Source: an uncultured Clostridia bacterium (GTDB lineage: Bacteria > Bacillota > Clostridia > Oscillospirales > Ruminococcaceae). Taken from it: DNA of 64,000 nt. Positions 36,927-45,569 of the stretch are shown piece by piece. The stretch's first letter is position 1. Each line of letters opens with the position of its first letter. The notes beneath the pieces are model-generated. The model was given only the letters and a program-made list of their open reading frames with translations, was not told the origin of the DNA and did not search any database. Position numbers and translations under genes: made by a program. The stretch covers positions 1 to 64,000 of the forward strand of contig CANQKD010000013.1 of NCBI GenBank assembly GCA_947624375.1, in the 5' to 3' direction.

Positions 36927-38714
36927 TCATATTGACGGCTGTTCTTCATCACCTGTTACTGCAATGGAAAGCTCTTCAAGCTGCTTTTCATCGACCCCGG
37001 CAGGGCAGGCTGACATAAGCTCGCTAGCGTTCTGTACCTTAGGAAACGCCGTAACATCGCGCAGATTGTCAGCTCCGCACATTATCATGGTTATTCTGTC
37101 AAGACCTATTCCCATGCCGCCGTGAGGGGGCGCGGCGTACTTATAGGCATCTACCAAAAAGCCGAATTTCAGCTCTATCTCCTCTTTTGTCATACCCAGC
37201 AAGCTGAACATCTTCTCTTGCAGCGCGCAGTCTGTTATACGCATAGAGCCCGACGACAGCTCCACACCGTTGAGCACAAGATCCCACGCCTTTGCCCTTA
37301 CCTTTCCGGGGTCGCTCTCCAAATATTCCACGCACTCGTCCATAGGCATTGTGAACGGGTGGTGTGCCGCGACCCAACTGCCGCTCTCCTCATCGTACTC
37401 AAAGAAAGGCATCTGGGTTATCCATACAAAGTTGTGCTTACTATCGTCAATAATGCCCATTTTACGTGCCATTATAAGCCTGAGTGCTCCCAGCACCGAA
37501 AGCGTGAGTTTTGTTTTGTCAGCCATTATTATAACAACGTCGCCTTTCTGCGCGCCTACTTTTTCAAGTATCTTTTCAAGTTCGCCCTCTTTCATAAACT
37601 TCGCAAATGAGCAATTCGGGGCATCATCTACCCACCTTACATATGCCAGACCCTTTGCGCCAATGCCTTTTGAGTGCTCGGTCAGCTTGTCTATCTCCTT
37701 GCGCGTGAATACGCCTGCGGCGCTTTTAGCACACAAAGCTCTTACGCTGCCGCCGCTCTCCAGAGCGTTTTTAAATACAACAAAATCGGTATCTTTTACG
37801 GTATCCGAGATGTTCTGTATCTCCATATCAAAGCGAGTATCGGGCTTATCGGAGCCGTATTTTTCCATAGCGTCTGCAAAGGTGAGCTTTTTAAGCGGAA
37901 GCTCTATCTTCTCGCCCAGCACTTCGTCGAAAAGCCTTGCTATATAACCCTCCACCATTGACTGTATATCTTCCTCATCAACGAAAGACATTTCAAGGTC
38001 TATCTGTGTAAATTCGGGCTGGCGGTCTGCGCGCAAGTCCTCATCGCGGAAGCACCTTGCAAGCTGTATATACCTGTCAAAGCCTGCCACCATAAGCAAC
38101 TGCTTGTATATCTGCGGCGACTGCGGAAGCGCGTAAAACTTGCCGTGATGTATCCTTGACGGCACAAGGTAGTCTCTTGCGCCCTCGGGCGTTGACTTTA
38201 TGAACATCGGCGTTTCTATCTCGGTAAAGCCGTTTTCGTAGAAATAATCGCGCGTTACCTTGGCAATCTTGTGGCGCATAAGTATATTTCTTTGCAGCGG
38301 CGCGCGGCGAAGATCGAGATACCTGTATTTCAGCCTGAGCTCCTCGTTGGTGTTAAGCTCGTCAACTATCTCAAACGGCGTAGTCTGCGCTTTTGAAAGT
38401 ATTCGCAGCTCTGTCACGAATATCTCAACGTTTCCGGTGGGTATCTTGGGGTTCTTGCTCTCGCGCTCTCTTACCATGCCTGTTGCCATTATAACGTCCT
38501 CGCTGCGGCAGGAAGATGCCTTTTCAAACACCGCTTTGTCGCTGCTGTCGTCAAATACGAGCTGCACAACGCCTGTCACATCTCTCAGCACTATGAATAT
38601 TATGCCGCCTTTGTTTCTCACCGTATCGCAAAAGCCGCCCACCGTGACCGTCTGCCCTGCATCTAGCACCTTGCCGCAGTAGTGAGTTCTTTTCATGCCT
38701 TTCATGCTATCCAT
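36927..38714 (-). CDS. aspS: Aspartyl-tRNA synthetase
   Basis: A 595-residue bacterial-type class II synthetase: N-terminal OB-fold anticodon domain, catalytic core with motif 2 FRDEDLRADRQPEFTQIDLEMSF split by the bacterial GAD insertion (~290-415), HHPFTMP, and motif 3 GMGIGLDRI. It charges tRNA-Asp. The ATG at 38714 has AAAGGA 10 nt upstream and overlaps the last codons of the preceding gene by 8 nt. Cotranscribed with hisS behind the T-box leader. Confidence 0.96.
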   Translation of the reverse strand: MDSMKGMKRTHYCGKVLDAGQTVTVGGFCDTVRNKGGIIFIVLRDVTGVVQLVFDDSSDKAVFEKASSCRSEDVIMATGMVRERESKNPKIPTGNVEIFVTELRILSKAQTTPFEIVDELNTNEELRLKYRYLDLRRAPLQRNILMRHKIAKVTRDYFYENGFTEIETPMFIKSTPEGARDYLVPSRIHHGKFYALPQSPQIYKQLLMVAGFDRYIQLARCFRDEDLRADRQPEFTQIDLEMSFVDEEDIQSMVEGYIARLFDEVLGEKIELPLKKLTFADAMEKYGSDKPDTRFDMEIQNISDTVKDTDFVVFKNALESGGSVRALCAKSAAGVFTRKEIDKLTEHSKGIGAKGLAYVRWVDDAPNCSFAKFMKEGELEKILEKVGAQKGDVVIIMADKTKLTLSVLGALRLIMARKMGIIDDSKHNFVWITQMPFFEYDEESGSWVAAHHPFTMPMDECVEYLESDPGKVRAKAWDLVLNGVELSSGSMRITDCALQEKMFSLLGMTKEEIELKFGFLVDAYKYAAPPHGGMGIGLDRITMIMCGADNLRDVTAFPKVQNASELMSACPAGVDEKQLEELSIAVTGDEEQPSI

Positions 38715-39222
38715 TTTTATCTGTCCTTTCATCATTTCGGGTAATTTCTTCTAAAAAAGCTGTAAGCCTTGCCGACTTGCCGCCGTCGCGGAAAAGTATA
38801 ACAAACGTTACCGCAGCCGCCAATGCGAACACCGCCGCGCCCGTGTATATCTCCAGAGCCGCGCACACCAGCGCTAAAAACAGCATAGCTATTACACATA
38901 TCGCGCCGAATATGCAGGTCGAGAGCGGTTTCATTATCTTTCCCTGTATAACGCTGCCGCCGCCGACTTTCTTTACACTTCCGTAAAACGTGGTTGAAGA
39001 GCCGTCGGTCTTTCTTGGCGCGTGGTGCGAAACGCGTATTTTTTCGCCGTTTCTGTAGCCGTAGTACACCTCGGCGGTCTTATACTTTTTTATGAACCTG
39101 CTCACGCCGACAACGCTTCCGCGCGCTTTAAAAGGTATTATAGCCCTGTCAAAACGGCGGTATATCTGCTTTGGCGTCAGCGTGCTCTCAAAGTTTCTTT
39201 TTCTGGGAAAAACCACGAACAT
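38707..39222 (-). CDS. Membrane protein of the hisS-aspS operon, unknown function
   Basis: A 171-residue protein: a basic N-terminal ~95 residues (with VYYGYRNGEKIRVSHHAPRK), two hydrophobic helices (about 100-122 and 126-146) and a charged C-terminus. It sits between hisS (3 nt gap) and aspS (8 nt overlap), so translation is probably coupled. I do not recognise the family; presence within a synthetase operon may be incidental. Confidence 0.7.
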   Translation of the reverse strand: MFVVFPRKRNFESTLTPKQIYRRFDRAIIPFKARGSVVGVSRFIKKYKTAEVYYGYRNGEKIRVSHHAPRKTDGSSTTFYGSVKKVGGGSVIQGKIMKPLSTCIFGAICVIAMLFLALVCAALEIYTGAAVFALAAAVTFVILFRDGGKSARLTAFLEEITRNDERTDKNG

Positions 39223-39225
39223 ACG

Positions 39226-40524
39226 CTATATCAGCCCCTCAACGCTGAGCATATGACTGCAAAGTATATCTGTAAAACTCTGCGCAAAGCCGTCAAGAGA
39301 TATATCTTTCTCGCTGCCGTCAGCCATATTTTTCAAAGCTGCTTTACCGCTTTCAAGCTCGTTGCTGCCAAGAACCATGCAAAATTTTGCTCCTATCTTG
39401 TTGGCGTACTTCATCTGCGCTTTAAGCCCCCTGCCAACTATGTCATAATCAGCTTGTATGCCCATATCGCGAAGCTCCATAACAAGCTTCACCGTTTTAG
39501 ATACAGCGGCATCATCGAGCGCGGCAATGAAAATATCGCAGCTGTCGGGCTTCAAAAACTCGCAGCCCTGTTTTTCCATAGTAAGAATAAGCCTTTCAAG
39601 ACCCATACCGAAGCCCAGCGCAGGCACAGACTGCCCCGACAGCGTTTCTATAAGTCCGTCATATCTGCCGCCGCCGCACACGGTACCCTGCGCACCTATA
39701 TCGGTAGTTATGAACTCAAACACCGTTCTTGTGTAATAGTCAAGACCCCTGACTATCCTCGGGTCTACCTTGTATTCTATGCCCATATCGCCAAGGGTAG
39801 CTTTCAGCTTCTCAAAGTGCTCTTTGCAGTCGTCACACAGATAGTCAAGAATTATCGGCGCATTTTTAGATATTTCCGAGCATATCGGCGATTTGCAGTC
39901 AAGTATCCTCATAGGGTTGCGCTCCAGCCTGTCAAGACAGGTATCGCAAAGCTGCTCTTTTCTGTCCGCAAAATACTCTTTCAGCGCGGCGTGATATTTT
40001 GCCCTGCATTCGGGGCAGCCTATGGAATTTATGTGCAGCTCTATATTTTTGAGTCCTGCCCTCTCTATAACGTTTTTCGCCAGCGCTATGAGATCGGCAT
40101 CGGCGGCAGGAGATGCAGTGCCTACGAGCTCACAGCCGAACTGGTGAAACTCCCTCAGCCTGCCCGACTGCGGTTTTTCGTGCCTGAAACATGATATAAC
40201 ATAATAAACCTTTTGCGGAAAGCCCTCGTTGAGCACGCCGTTTTCTATCATAGCTCTTATCGCGCCCGCCGTGCCCTCGGGCCTTAGTGTAAACTGCGCA
40301 TCGCCCTTTGCGGTGACGGAATACATCTCTTTTTGCACAACGTCGGTGGTGTCGCCCACAGAGCGCACGAACAGAGCGGTGTCTTCAAAGGTAGGCATTC
40401 TTATTTCCTTAAAGCCGAACATCTCGGCGGTCTCGCTTACTATCTTCTCAACGGTGTGCCACTTATACACCTCCGAGGGGATTATATCCTGCGTTCCTTT
40501 CGGTCTTTTTACTACAAGATCCAT
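39226..40524 (-). CDS. hisS: Histidyl-tRNA synthetase
   Basis: A 432-residue class II synthetase: GTQDIIP at the N-terminus, motif 2 FRHEKPQSGRLREFHQFG, His-specific VRGLDYYTRTVFEF and GGGRYDGL, motif 3 GFGMGLERL, then the anticodon-binding domain. It charges tRNA-His. AAAGGA precedes the ATG. First gene of hisS-(membrane protein)-aspS, under T-box control. Confidence 0.96.
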   Translation of the reverse strand: MDLVVKRPKGTQDIIPSEVYKWHTVEKIVSETAEMFGFKEIRMPTFEDTALFVRSVGDTTDVVQKEMYSVTAKGDAQFTLRPEGTAGAIRAMIENGVLNEGFPQKVYYVISCFRHEKPQSGRLREFHQFGCELVGTASPAADADLIALAKNVIERAGLKNIELHINSIGCPECRAKYHAALKEYFADRKEQLCDTCLDRLERNPMRILDCKSPICSEISKNAPIILDYLCDDCKEHFEKLKATLGDMGIEYKVDPRIVRGLDYYTRTVFEFITTDIGAQGTVCGGGRYDGLIETLSGQSVPALGFGMGLERLILTMEKQGCEFLKPDSCDIFIAALDDAAVSKTVKLVMELRDMGIQADYDIVGRGLKAQMKYANKIGAKFCMVLGSNELESGKAALKNMADGSEKDISLDGFAQSFTDILCSHMLSVEGLI

Positions 40525-40576
40525 AAATACATTCCTTTCTTATATTTTACTGCTAATGCTTTAACACGATAATATA

Positions 40577-40825
40577 AAAAACAAAAAGCGGTCATCCCAA
40601 AAGGGACGACCGATGCCGTGTTGCCACCCTGTTTACTGCTTTGCCAAAATTTTCAAGCAGTCACTCTTTCCGTTTAACGCACGGAGCACACGTCCGCCCT
40701 TATTATCAGGCGGCGGCTCTGCGGTGTCCTTCAAAATCCTTGCCGGGCAAGCGCTCACACCAGACGCGCCCTCTCTGAAATGCCCAAGCATGGTCTACTC
40801 TCCGCTTCAAAGCCTTTTTATATAT
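40577..40825 (-). promoter_or_regulatory. T-box leader upstream of hisS
   Basis: The minus strand carries the T-box motif AGGGTGGCAACACGG (40616-40630), 3 nt from a terminator made of GGTCGTCCC/GGGATGACC and a T-rich run (40577-40613). Upstream are GGAGAGTAG, CAGAGAG and CTGGTGTGAGCGC, matching conserved T-box stem elements. Uncharged tRNA binding should favour the antiterminator and switch on hisS-aspS. The specifier codon cannot be fixed by eye: GACCAT (40790-40795), which contains both an Asp and a His triplet, sits in the stem I region. The region encodes no gene. Confidence 0.9.
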
Positions 40826-40841
40826 TAACTTTACGTAAAAC

Positions 40842-41246
40842 CTATCTTGACGGATTGACAAGATCACGCCAGTCAAGATCGCCTCTTTCAAGGGCGTGTA
40901 TCAAGGCTTCGGCAGTTGCAATGTTCGTCGCCACAGGTATGTTGTGTACGTCGCACAGCCTGAGAAGGTCAGCCTCATTAGGTTCATTCGGCTTTGCAGA
41001 GATAGGGTCTCTGAAGAACAAGAGCAGGTCTATTTCGTTGCAGGATATTTTTGCGGATATCTGCTGATCGCCGCCCTGTTTGCCGCTCATGTACTTGGTA
41101 ATTCTAAGCCCCGTTGCCTCTGATACCTGCTTTCCGGTCGTTCCCGTTGCACACAGATTATGCCTGTTAAGAACGCCGCAGTACGCGATACAGAACTGTA
41201 CCATAAGCTCTTTTTTGGTGTCATGCGCTATAAGTGCTATATTCAT
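40842..41246 (-). CDS. mgsA: Methylglyoxal synthase
   Basis: A 134-residue enzyme converting dihydroxyacetone phosphate to methylglyoxal and phosphate, a bypass when phosphate is short. Signature residues: AHDTKK near the N-terminus, [14 protein letters not shown] (catalytic Asp) and FFRDP. Length is normal. AAAGGAG precedes the ATG. It follows minD by 80 bp in the same direction, a neighbourhood seen in Clostridia where mgsA trails the min genes. Confidence 0.94.
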   Translation of the reverse strand: MNIALIAHDTKKELMVQFCIAYCGVLNRHNLCATGTTGKQVSEATGLRITKYMSGKQGGDQQISAKISCNEIDLLLFFRDPISAKPNEPNEADLLRLCDVHNIPVATNIATAEALIHALERGDLDWRDLVNPSR

Positions 41247-41326
41247 CGGAGTTTATCTCCTTTCATGTTGTTTTATAGTGCCGGCTGCGTATGAAATTAT
41301 AAGTCTTTGCTGTTTATCTCAATGCC

Positions 41327-42067
41327 TTACGACATCTTGATCTGAATAGGTATATGCTCGCCCTTTATTCTTCTGGATATGGCTGAGAACGCCAGAAATC
41401 CCATAGAGCTTGAAGAAAGCGGTGCGCCCTTGCCCGTTGCAAGAGGTATAGCGCTGTCCTCGGGTATTACGCCGAGCAGCTGAACGCCTACGGTATCTAT
41501 GATAGCGTCAAGGTCGTCCATGAACTCATACTCGAACACGCGCTTGTTAGCCTTGTTTATAACAAGTCTCTGCTTCTGGTTGCCTCTCTTGTAAAACTCG
41601 TCCGACATCATCTGCGCATCTCTTACGCACACAGGGTCGGGAGTCGTTACTATAAGTATAAGGTCGGAATTTGTAACTATATCGAATACGCTTCCGTTTA
41701 TACCTGCCGAGGTATCTATTATGATATACTCAAAATACTTTCTCATCTCGGAGGTTATCTTTTCAATGTCCTCCGCTTTCAGCTGAACGAACGGGTCGGC
41801 AGGCGCACACAGAACGCTGAGGTTTGATGCGAGCTTTACCGTGGTGGTAGCCTTGTAAACGTCGCAGGTGCCTGCAAGAACATCGCCGAGGTCGTAGGGA
41901 ATGTTGCCCTGCATACCAAGCATTATATCCATACATCTCAGACCGAAGTCGAGCTCTATGATAAGAGTTCTGTTGCCCTGCTTTGCAAGAGCGTAACCAA
42001 GGCACGCGCTGATGGACGATTTTCCCGTACCGCCCTTACCGGAAGTTACCGCAATAATTTTTGACAT
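41327..42067 (-). CDS. minD: MinD-family ATPase
   Basis: A 246-residue ParA/MinD ATPase: deviant Walker A SGKGGTGKSS at the N-terminus, a Walker A'-like segment in IIELDFGLRCMD, and IIIDTSAGI. The C-terminus FSAISRRIKGEHIPIQIK is weakly amphipathic and could be a membrane-targeting sequence. Adjacent mgsA supports the septum-site protein MinD, but minC and minE are not beside it, so another ParA-like role is possible. AAGGAG lies 10 nt before the ATG at 42067; an in-frame ATG at 42094 overlaps the ribosome site. Confidence 0.8.
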   Translation of the reverse strand: MSKIIAVTSGKGGTGKSSISACLGYALAKQGNRTLIIELDFGLRCMDIMLGMQGNIPYDLGDVLAGTCDVYKATTTVKLASNLSVLCAPADPFVQLKAEDIEKITSEMRKYFEYIIIDTSAGINGSVFDIVTNSDLILIVTTPDPVCVRDAQMMSDEFYKRGNQKQRLVINKANKRVFEYEFMDDLDAIIDTVGVQLLGVIPEDSAIPLATGKGAPLSSSSMGFLAFSAISRRIKGEHIPIQIKMS

Positions 42068-42140
42068 AGAATAACTGCTCCTTTCAAGTGACATTTATAG
42101 AATTCAAAAATTTGATTTACAAAAACAGATGTCTTATTCT

Positions 42141-42168
42141 ATTTTATCATATTTTATAGAATTGTCAA
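42141..42168 (-). promoter_or_regulatory. minD promoter
   Basis: Minus-strand TTGACA (42163-42168), 16 bp, TAAAAT (42141-42146). The rest of the divergent gap (42169-42453) is A+T-rich and shows nothing else I can name. Confidence 0.6.
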
Positions 42169-42453
42169 AGATAAAATCAGATATTTTTTTAACATTGTTA
42201 CTTAGCATAATTTATTCGGCCGGCAGTTGTAAATTTTGCACAATAAATTTATGAACAAACCGTTACATTTTAATTGTTTGTTAAAACATACATTTTTCAG
42301 GGCAGAGATCGGAAATTTCTGTGATATAAAAAACATATTCTGAAATATAACAAACATATTTTATACCGTACCTGATGGTATTACGCCATGATATTATTAT
42401 AGCACAAAGTCTTCGCATTTTCAAGAGCAAATCTTAAAATATTCTGAAAACAA

Positions 42454-42482
42454 TTGCATTATAACGGCTGTGGTGATATAAT
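42454..42482 (+). promoter_or_regulatory. Promoter of the YdcF-like gene
   Basis: TTGCAT (42454-42459), 17 bp, TATAAT (42477-42482). Confidence 0.6.
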
Positions 42483-42521
42483 AAACATATTACAACAAGA
42501 CATAATGCAGGAGAAAACAAA

Positions 42522-43289
42522 ATGAAGATACTTACCATAGCCAAATTTTTGCTTGCCGCGGCCGAAGCTTTTATGCTGGCGGTGTTCATTCTGCCAATAA
42601 CGCGCGGCATACTCAACGCAGGCAACGCTTTCGGCATACTGCTTTGCACTGCCGCCCTTGCCTGCACCATAGGCTGGGGAAAACTGCGCTCACTCCCTCT
42701 CTGGCACACGAAGGCAGGGAAAATAATACTTTGCTGCCTAGCGGTGCTTATTATAATTGCCGTTGCATACGCTGTATTTTTATCGGTAATGATGGCAAAC
42801 GCATACGACTCGCGACCCGAAAAGCCCAATGTAGTGGTAGTTCTGGGCTGCGGTGTTAAAGGCACGCGCCCCACGCAGATGCTCACCTACCGTCTTGATG
42901 CGGCATACGACTACCTTATAGAAAACGACGGCGTTATGTGCGTGGTTTCGGGCGGTCAGGGAAAAGGCGAGGATATTTCCGAGGCGGAGGCGATGAAGAG
43001 ATACCTTATAGATAAGGGTCTGCCGGAGGAGCGCATTATCACCGAGGATCGATCGACCTCTACAGAAGAAAACCTTTCATACACCGCCGAGATACTGAAA
43101 GAAAAGGGCTTGCCGCTTGATATTACTATAGTCTCCGACGGCTACCACCAGTACAGGGCATCTCTGATAGCGCGCGACTGCGGCTATGAGAATGTATACT
43201 CGATAAGCGGCTTTACAAGGCTTTATCTTCTGCCGACATACTGGCTGCGAGAATGGCTGGCTCTGACGGCGTATTATATAATAGGATAG
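42522..43289 (+). CDS. YdcF/SanA-like DUF218 membrane protein
   Basis: A 255-residue protein with about three N-terminal transmembrane helices and a DUF218 domain: VVVLGCGVKGTRPTQML, VVSGGQGKGEDISEAEAM, TEDRSTSTEENLSYTAEIL and IVSDGYHQYRA. DUF218 proteins such as SanA/ElyC are linked to envelope integrity; biochemical activity is undefined. AGGAG lies 7 nt before the ATG. Monocistronic. Confidence 0.85.
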   Translation: MKILTIAKFLLAAAEAFMLAVFILPITRGILNAGNAFGILLCTAALACTIGWGKLRSLPLWHTKAGKIILCCLAVLIIIAVAYAVFLSVMMANAYDSRPEKPNVVVVLGCGVKGTRPTQMLTYRLDAAYDYLIENDGVMCVVSGGQGKGEDISEAEAMKRYLIDKGLPEERIITEDRSTSTEENLSYTAEILKEKGLPLDITIVSDGYHQYRASLIARDCGYENVYSISGFTRLYLLPTYWLREWLALTAYYIIG

Positions 43290-43329
43290 CTATAAATAAA
43301 ATCTATATCTCTCTATAGAAAATTTGAAT

Positions 43330-43358
43330 TTGACATATCGCTTGTATTGGTATATAAT
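43330..43358 (+). promoter_or_regulatory. Promoter of the leader peptide-metY transcript
   Basis: TTGACA (43330-43335), 17 bp, TATAAT (43353-43358): perfect consensus. The leader before metY is ~140 nt. Confidence 0.75.
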
Positions 43359-43397
43359 AAAAGCATACCAAACAGATAGGTTTAGGAGGTTATACCG

Positions 43398-43436
43398 ATG
43401 AAAGCAAATATACAAAGAAGATACTGTCGAATGTGA
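43398..43436 (+). CDS. Candidate Cys/Met leader peptide upstream of metY
   Basis: A 12-codon frame, MKANIQRRYCRM, with a strong TTAGGAGG site 7-8 nt before its ATG. It lies in the 5' leader of the sulfhydrylase gene, ~40 nt after the promoter. Its last three codons are Cys-Arg-Met, the end products of the downstream enzyme's pathways. The 3' end of the frame overlaps the 5' arm of a hairpin (GTCGAATG 43426-43433 with CATTCGAC 43450-43457), so a ribosome stalled at Cys or at the stop would change the RNA fold. Regulatory role is inferred; no T run follows, so control might be on translation or on RNA stability. Confidence 0.55.
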   Translation: MKANIQRRYCRM

Positions 43437-43457
43437 CCGCAGTTTAACCCATTCGAC
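43426..43457 (+). promoter_or_regulatory. Hairpin overlapping the leader peptide
   Basis: Perfect 8 bp stem GTCGAATG/CATTCGAC with a 16 nt loop that contains the leader-peptide stop codon. Confidence 0.65.
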
Positions 43458-43506
43458 GATACATTCAACAATACATAAAATACATAATATAAAGGAGTAA
43501 TTTACT

Positions 43507-44793
43507 ATGTCAAAATACAGATTTGAGACCATACAGCTTCATGCAGGTCAGGAGAGCGCCGACCCCGTTACCGATGCGCGCGCAGTTCCTATATACGCAA
43601 GTTCTTCATACGTTTTTCACAACTCTCAGCATGCTGCCGACCGCTTTGCACTTCGCGATGCAGGCAACATTTACGGAAGACTTACAAACCCCACGCAGGA
43701 TGTTTTTGAGCAGAGGATAGCGGCTCTCGAGGGCGGCGTTGCGGCTCTGGGTCTTGCCTCGGGCGCGGCGGCTATAACATACGCGATACAGGCTCTTGCC
43801 AAATCGGGAGAGAATGTAGTAGCTTCAAAAACAATATACGGCGGAACATACAATCTGCTGGCGCACACCCTGCCGCTAAGCAGCAACATAACGGCGACGT
43901 TTGTTGACCCGACAGTTGAGGGCTCTTTTGAGGCGGCTATAAATGACAAGACGAAAGCCATATTCATTGAAACGCTGGGCAACCCCAATTCAAACGCTAT
44001 CGACATTGAAAAGATAGCAAACATCGCTCACGCGCACGGCATACCGCTTGTTGTTGACAACACTTTTGCAACTCCGTATCTTGTAAGACCTATAGAATAC
44101 GGTGCTGACATAGTTGTGCACAGCGCGACAAAGTTCATAGGCGGTCACGGCACTGCTATAGGCGGCGTTATAGTTGACAGCGGAAAGTTTGACTGGAAAA
44201 AGTCGGGCGCATATCCGTGGATATCAGATCCCAACCCCTCATATCACGGTGTAAGCTTTGCAGATGCCGTTGGCGCTGCCGCATACGTTACCTACATAAG
44301 GGCGATACTTTTAAGAGATACGGGCGCGACGCTCTCGCCGTTCCACGCGTTTATATTCCTGCAAGGTCTTGAAACGCTTTCGCTGAGGGTTGAAAGGCAC
44401 GTTGAGAACGCTCTGAAGATAGTGAAGTACCTGAGCGAGCACCCGCAGGTAGAAGCGGTTCACCACCCCTCTTTGCCGAGCGAAGAAAGCCACGAGATCT
44501 ACAAAAAACACTTCCCGAACGGCGGCGGCTCTATCTTCACATTCGAGATAAAGGGCAGCGAAGACGACGCGAAAAAGTTTATCGATAACCTGGAGATATT
44601 CTCTTTGCTTGCAAACGTTGCCGATGTGAAGTCGCTTGTGATACACCCTGCATCTACCACCCATTCGCAGCTTAGCGAGGAAGAGCTTCTCGACCAGGGT
44701 ATAAAGCCAAACACCATACGCCTTTCTATAGGCACCGAGAACGTTCTCGACCTTATAGAAGCGCTTGACAAGGCATTCGCGGCAGTCAAGTAA
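43507..44793 (+). CDS. metY: O-acetylhomoserine sulfhydrylase
   Basis: A 428-residue PLP enzyme of the Cys/Met metabolism family. It makes homocysteine (or related products) from O-acetylhomoserine and sulfide. Visible: ETIQLHAGQ at the N-terminus, SGAAAITYAIQAL, YGGTYNLL, VDNTFATPYLVRPIEYGADIV, the PLP lysine in HSATKFIGGHGTAIGG, and the C-terminal HPASTTHSQL. The ~428-residue length and the insertion after the PLP lysine (VDSGKFDWKKSGAYPWISDP) fit MetY rather than cystathionine gamma-synthase (~380). AAAGGAG precedes the ATG. Preceded by the Cys/Met leader peptide. Confidence 0.93.
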   Translation: MSKYRFETIQLHAGQESADPVTDARAVPIYASSSYVFHNSQHAADRFALRDAGNIYGRLTNPTQDVFEQRIAALEGGVAALGLASGAAAITYAIQALAKSGENVVASKTIYGGTYNLLAHTLPLSSNITATFVDPTVEGSFEAAINDKTKAIFIETLGNPNSNAIDIEKIANIAHAHGIPLVVDNTFATPYLVRPIEYGADIVVHSATKFIGGHGTAIGGVIVDSGKFDWKKSGAYPWISDPNPSYHGVSFADAVGAAAYVTYIRAILLRDTGATLSPFHAFIFLQGLETLSLRVERHVENALKIVKYLSEHPQVEAVHHPSLPSEESHEIYKKHFPNGGGSIFTFEIKGSEDDAKKFIDNLEIFSLLANVADVKSLVIHPASTTHSQLSEEELLDQGIKPNTIRLSIGTENVLDLIEALDKAFAAVK

Positions 44794-44811
44794 GCCCTAT
44801 GCACACATAAC

Positions 44812-44845
44812 AAAATATCCATACTCCAAAAGTATGGATATTTTT
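44812..44845. terminator. Bidirectional terminator
   Basis: AAATATCCATACT pairs with AGTATGGATATTT, then further T. Between convergent metY and the SHOCT gene. Confidence 0.8.
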
Positions 44846-44858
44846 GTATTTCAAGATC

Positions 44859-45443
44859 TTAAATAAGCTCCAGAAGCTCTGCCTTTTTGTCGTCAAACTC
44901 TTTTTGGGTGATAAGACCCTTTTCAAGCATTGATCTCAGATTTTCAAGGTCTTTCATAACTTCCTCGCTGTATGATTCGTTTGCTGCCGAAGCCAGTATC
45001 TCCGCCTGTGCGGCTTTTGACTGCAAAAAATATTTCATCTCAAACGGATAGATGAGCGGCTTTTTGCAAATAAACAATATTGTATCAATGATCAGCAGCA
45101 CTCCGCTCGCCATACAGAATGCTATCCACACAAAAGATGCCGCAATAAACGATATAACAAGGTCAGCAGGAAACAGCGGTATTATTCGCATACAAGTCTT
45201 GAAAGTGTTTATGACATAGTGCACAGAGTGTGCAGCGCCCAGCAGAATCCCGCCGATCAAGATACTGCCATAAAGCAGCATCTGAATGTCTCCCTCTCCT
45301 CTTATAAGATCGATAATGCTCATTACTTCTAAAAGCGCTGCAACTCCCCAGCCGAGGAACATCAGCAGTTTTCTTATATTTGCGTGAAAATTATAAGATT
45401 TTTGCGCCGATGGCGGCAGGCTCTCGTAAGTCAGTTTTTCCAT
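44859..45443 (-). CDS. SHOCT-domain membrane protein
   Basis: A 194-residue protein with three to four transmembrane helices (about 25-47, 54-75, 90-125) and a C-terminal SHOCT domain (LENLRSMLEKGLITQKEFDDKKAELLELI), a short motif often found at the end of membrane or stress-related proteins. Function unknown. GGAGG lies 7 nt before the ATG. It is divergent from a small XRE repressor, with operator-like palindromes over its promoter, so it is probably that repressor's target. Confidence 0.75.
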   Translation of the reverse strand: MEKLTYESLPPSAQKSYNFHANIRKLLMFLGWGVAALLEVMSIIDLIRGEGDIQMLLYGSILIGGILLGAAHSVHYVINTFKTCMRIIPLFPADLVISFIAASFVWIAFCMASGVLLIIDTILFICKKPLIYPFEMKYFLQSKAAQAEILASAANESYSEEVMKDLENLRSMLEKGLITQKEFDDKKAELLELI

Positions 45444-45474
45444 AAGGATACCTCCATTTAGTATTAAAATTGTT

Positions 45475-45523
45475 TAGGACAAATTGTCTATATAGTATTA
45501 TAGGACAAATAGTCCTATTTGTC
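45475..45523. promoter_or_regulatory. Nested operator palindromes
   Basis: Three overlapping or adjacent palindromes of the GACAAAT family: GACAA-A-TTGTC (45478-45488), TAGGAC-AAATA-GTCCTA (45501-45517) and GACAAATAG-TC-CTATTTGTC (45504-45523). They cover the -10, spacer and -35 of the SHOCT promoter and lie upstream of the XRE gene. Confidence 0.65.
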
Positions 45524-45525
45524 AA
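45497..45525 (-). promoter_or_regulatory. Promoter of the SHOCT gene
   Basis: Minus-strand TTGACA (45520-45525), 17 bp, TATAAT (45497-45502), fully overlapped by palindromes. Confidence 0.75.
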
Positions 45526-45569
45526 GCCTTTTTTTCTAAATGTTGTATCATTATTTATAGGTGATAAAA

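Noticed and set aside
39022-40194. 390-codon plus-strand frame
   Set aside because: Antisense to hisS and its neighbour; no ribosome site and shadow-like composition.
40613-40828. Short plus-strand frame upstream of hisS
   Set aside because: The interval is the T-box leader on the other strand; the T-box motif and terminator explain it fully.
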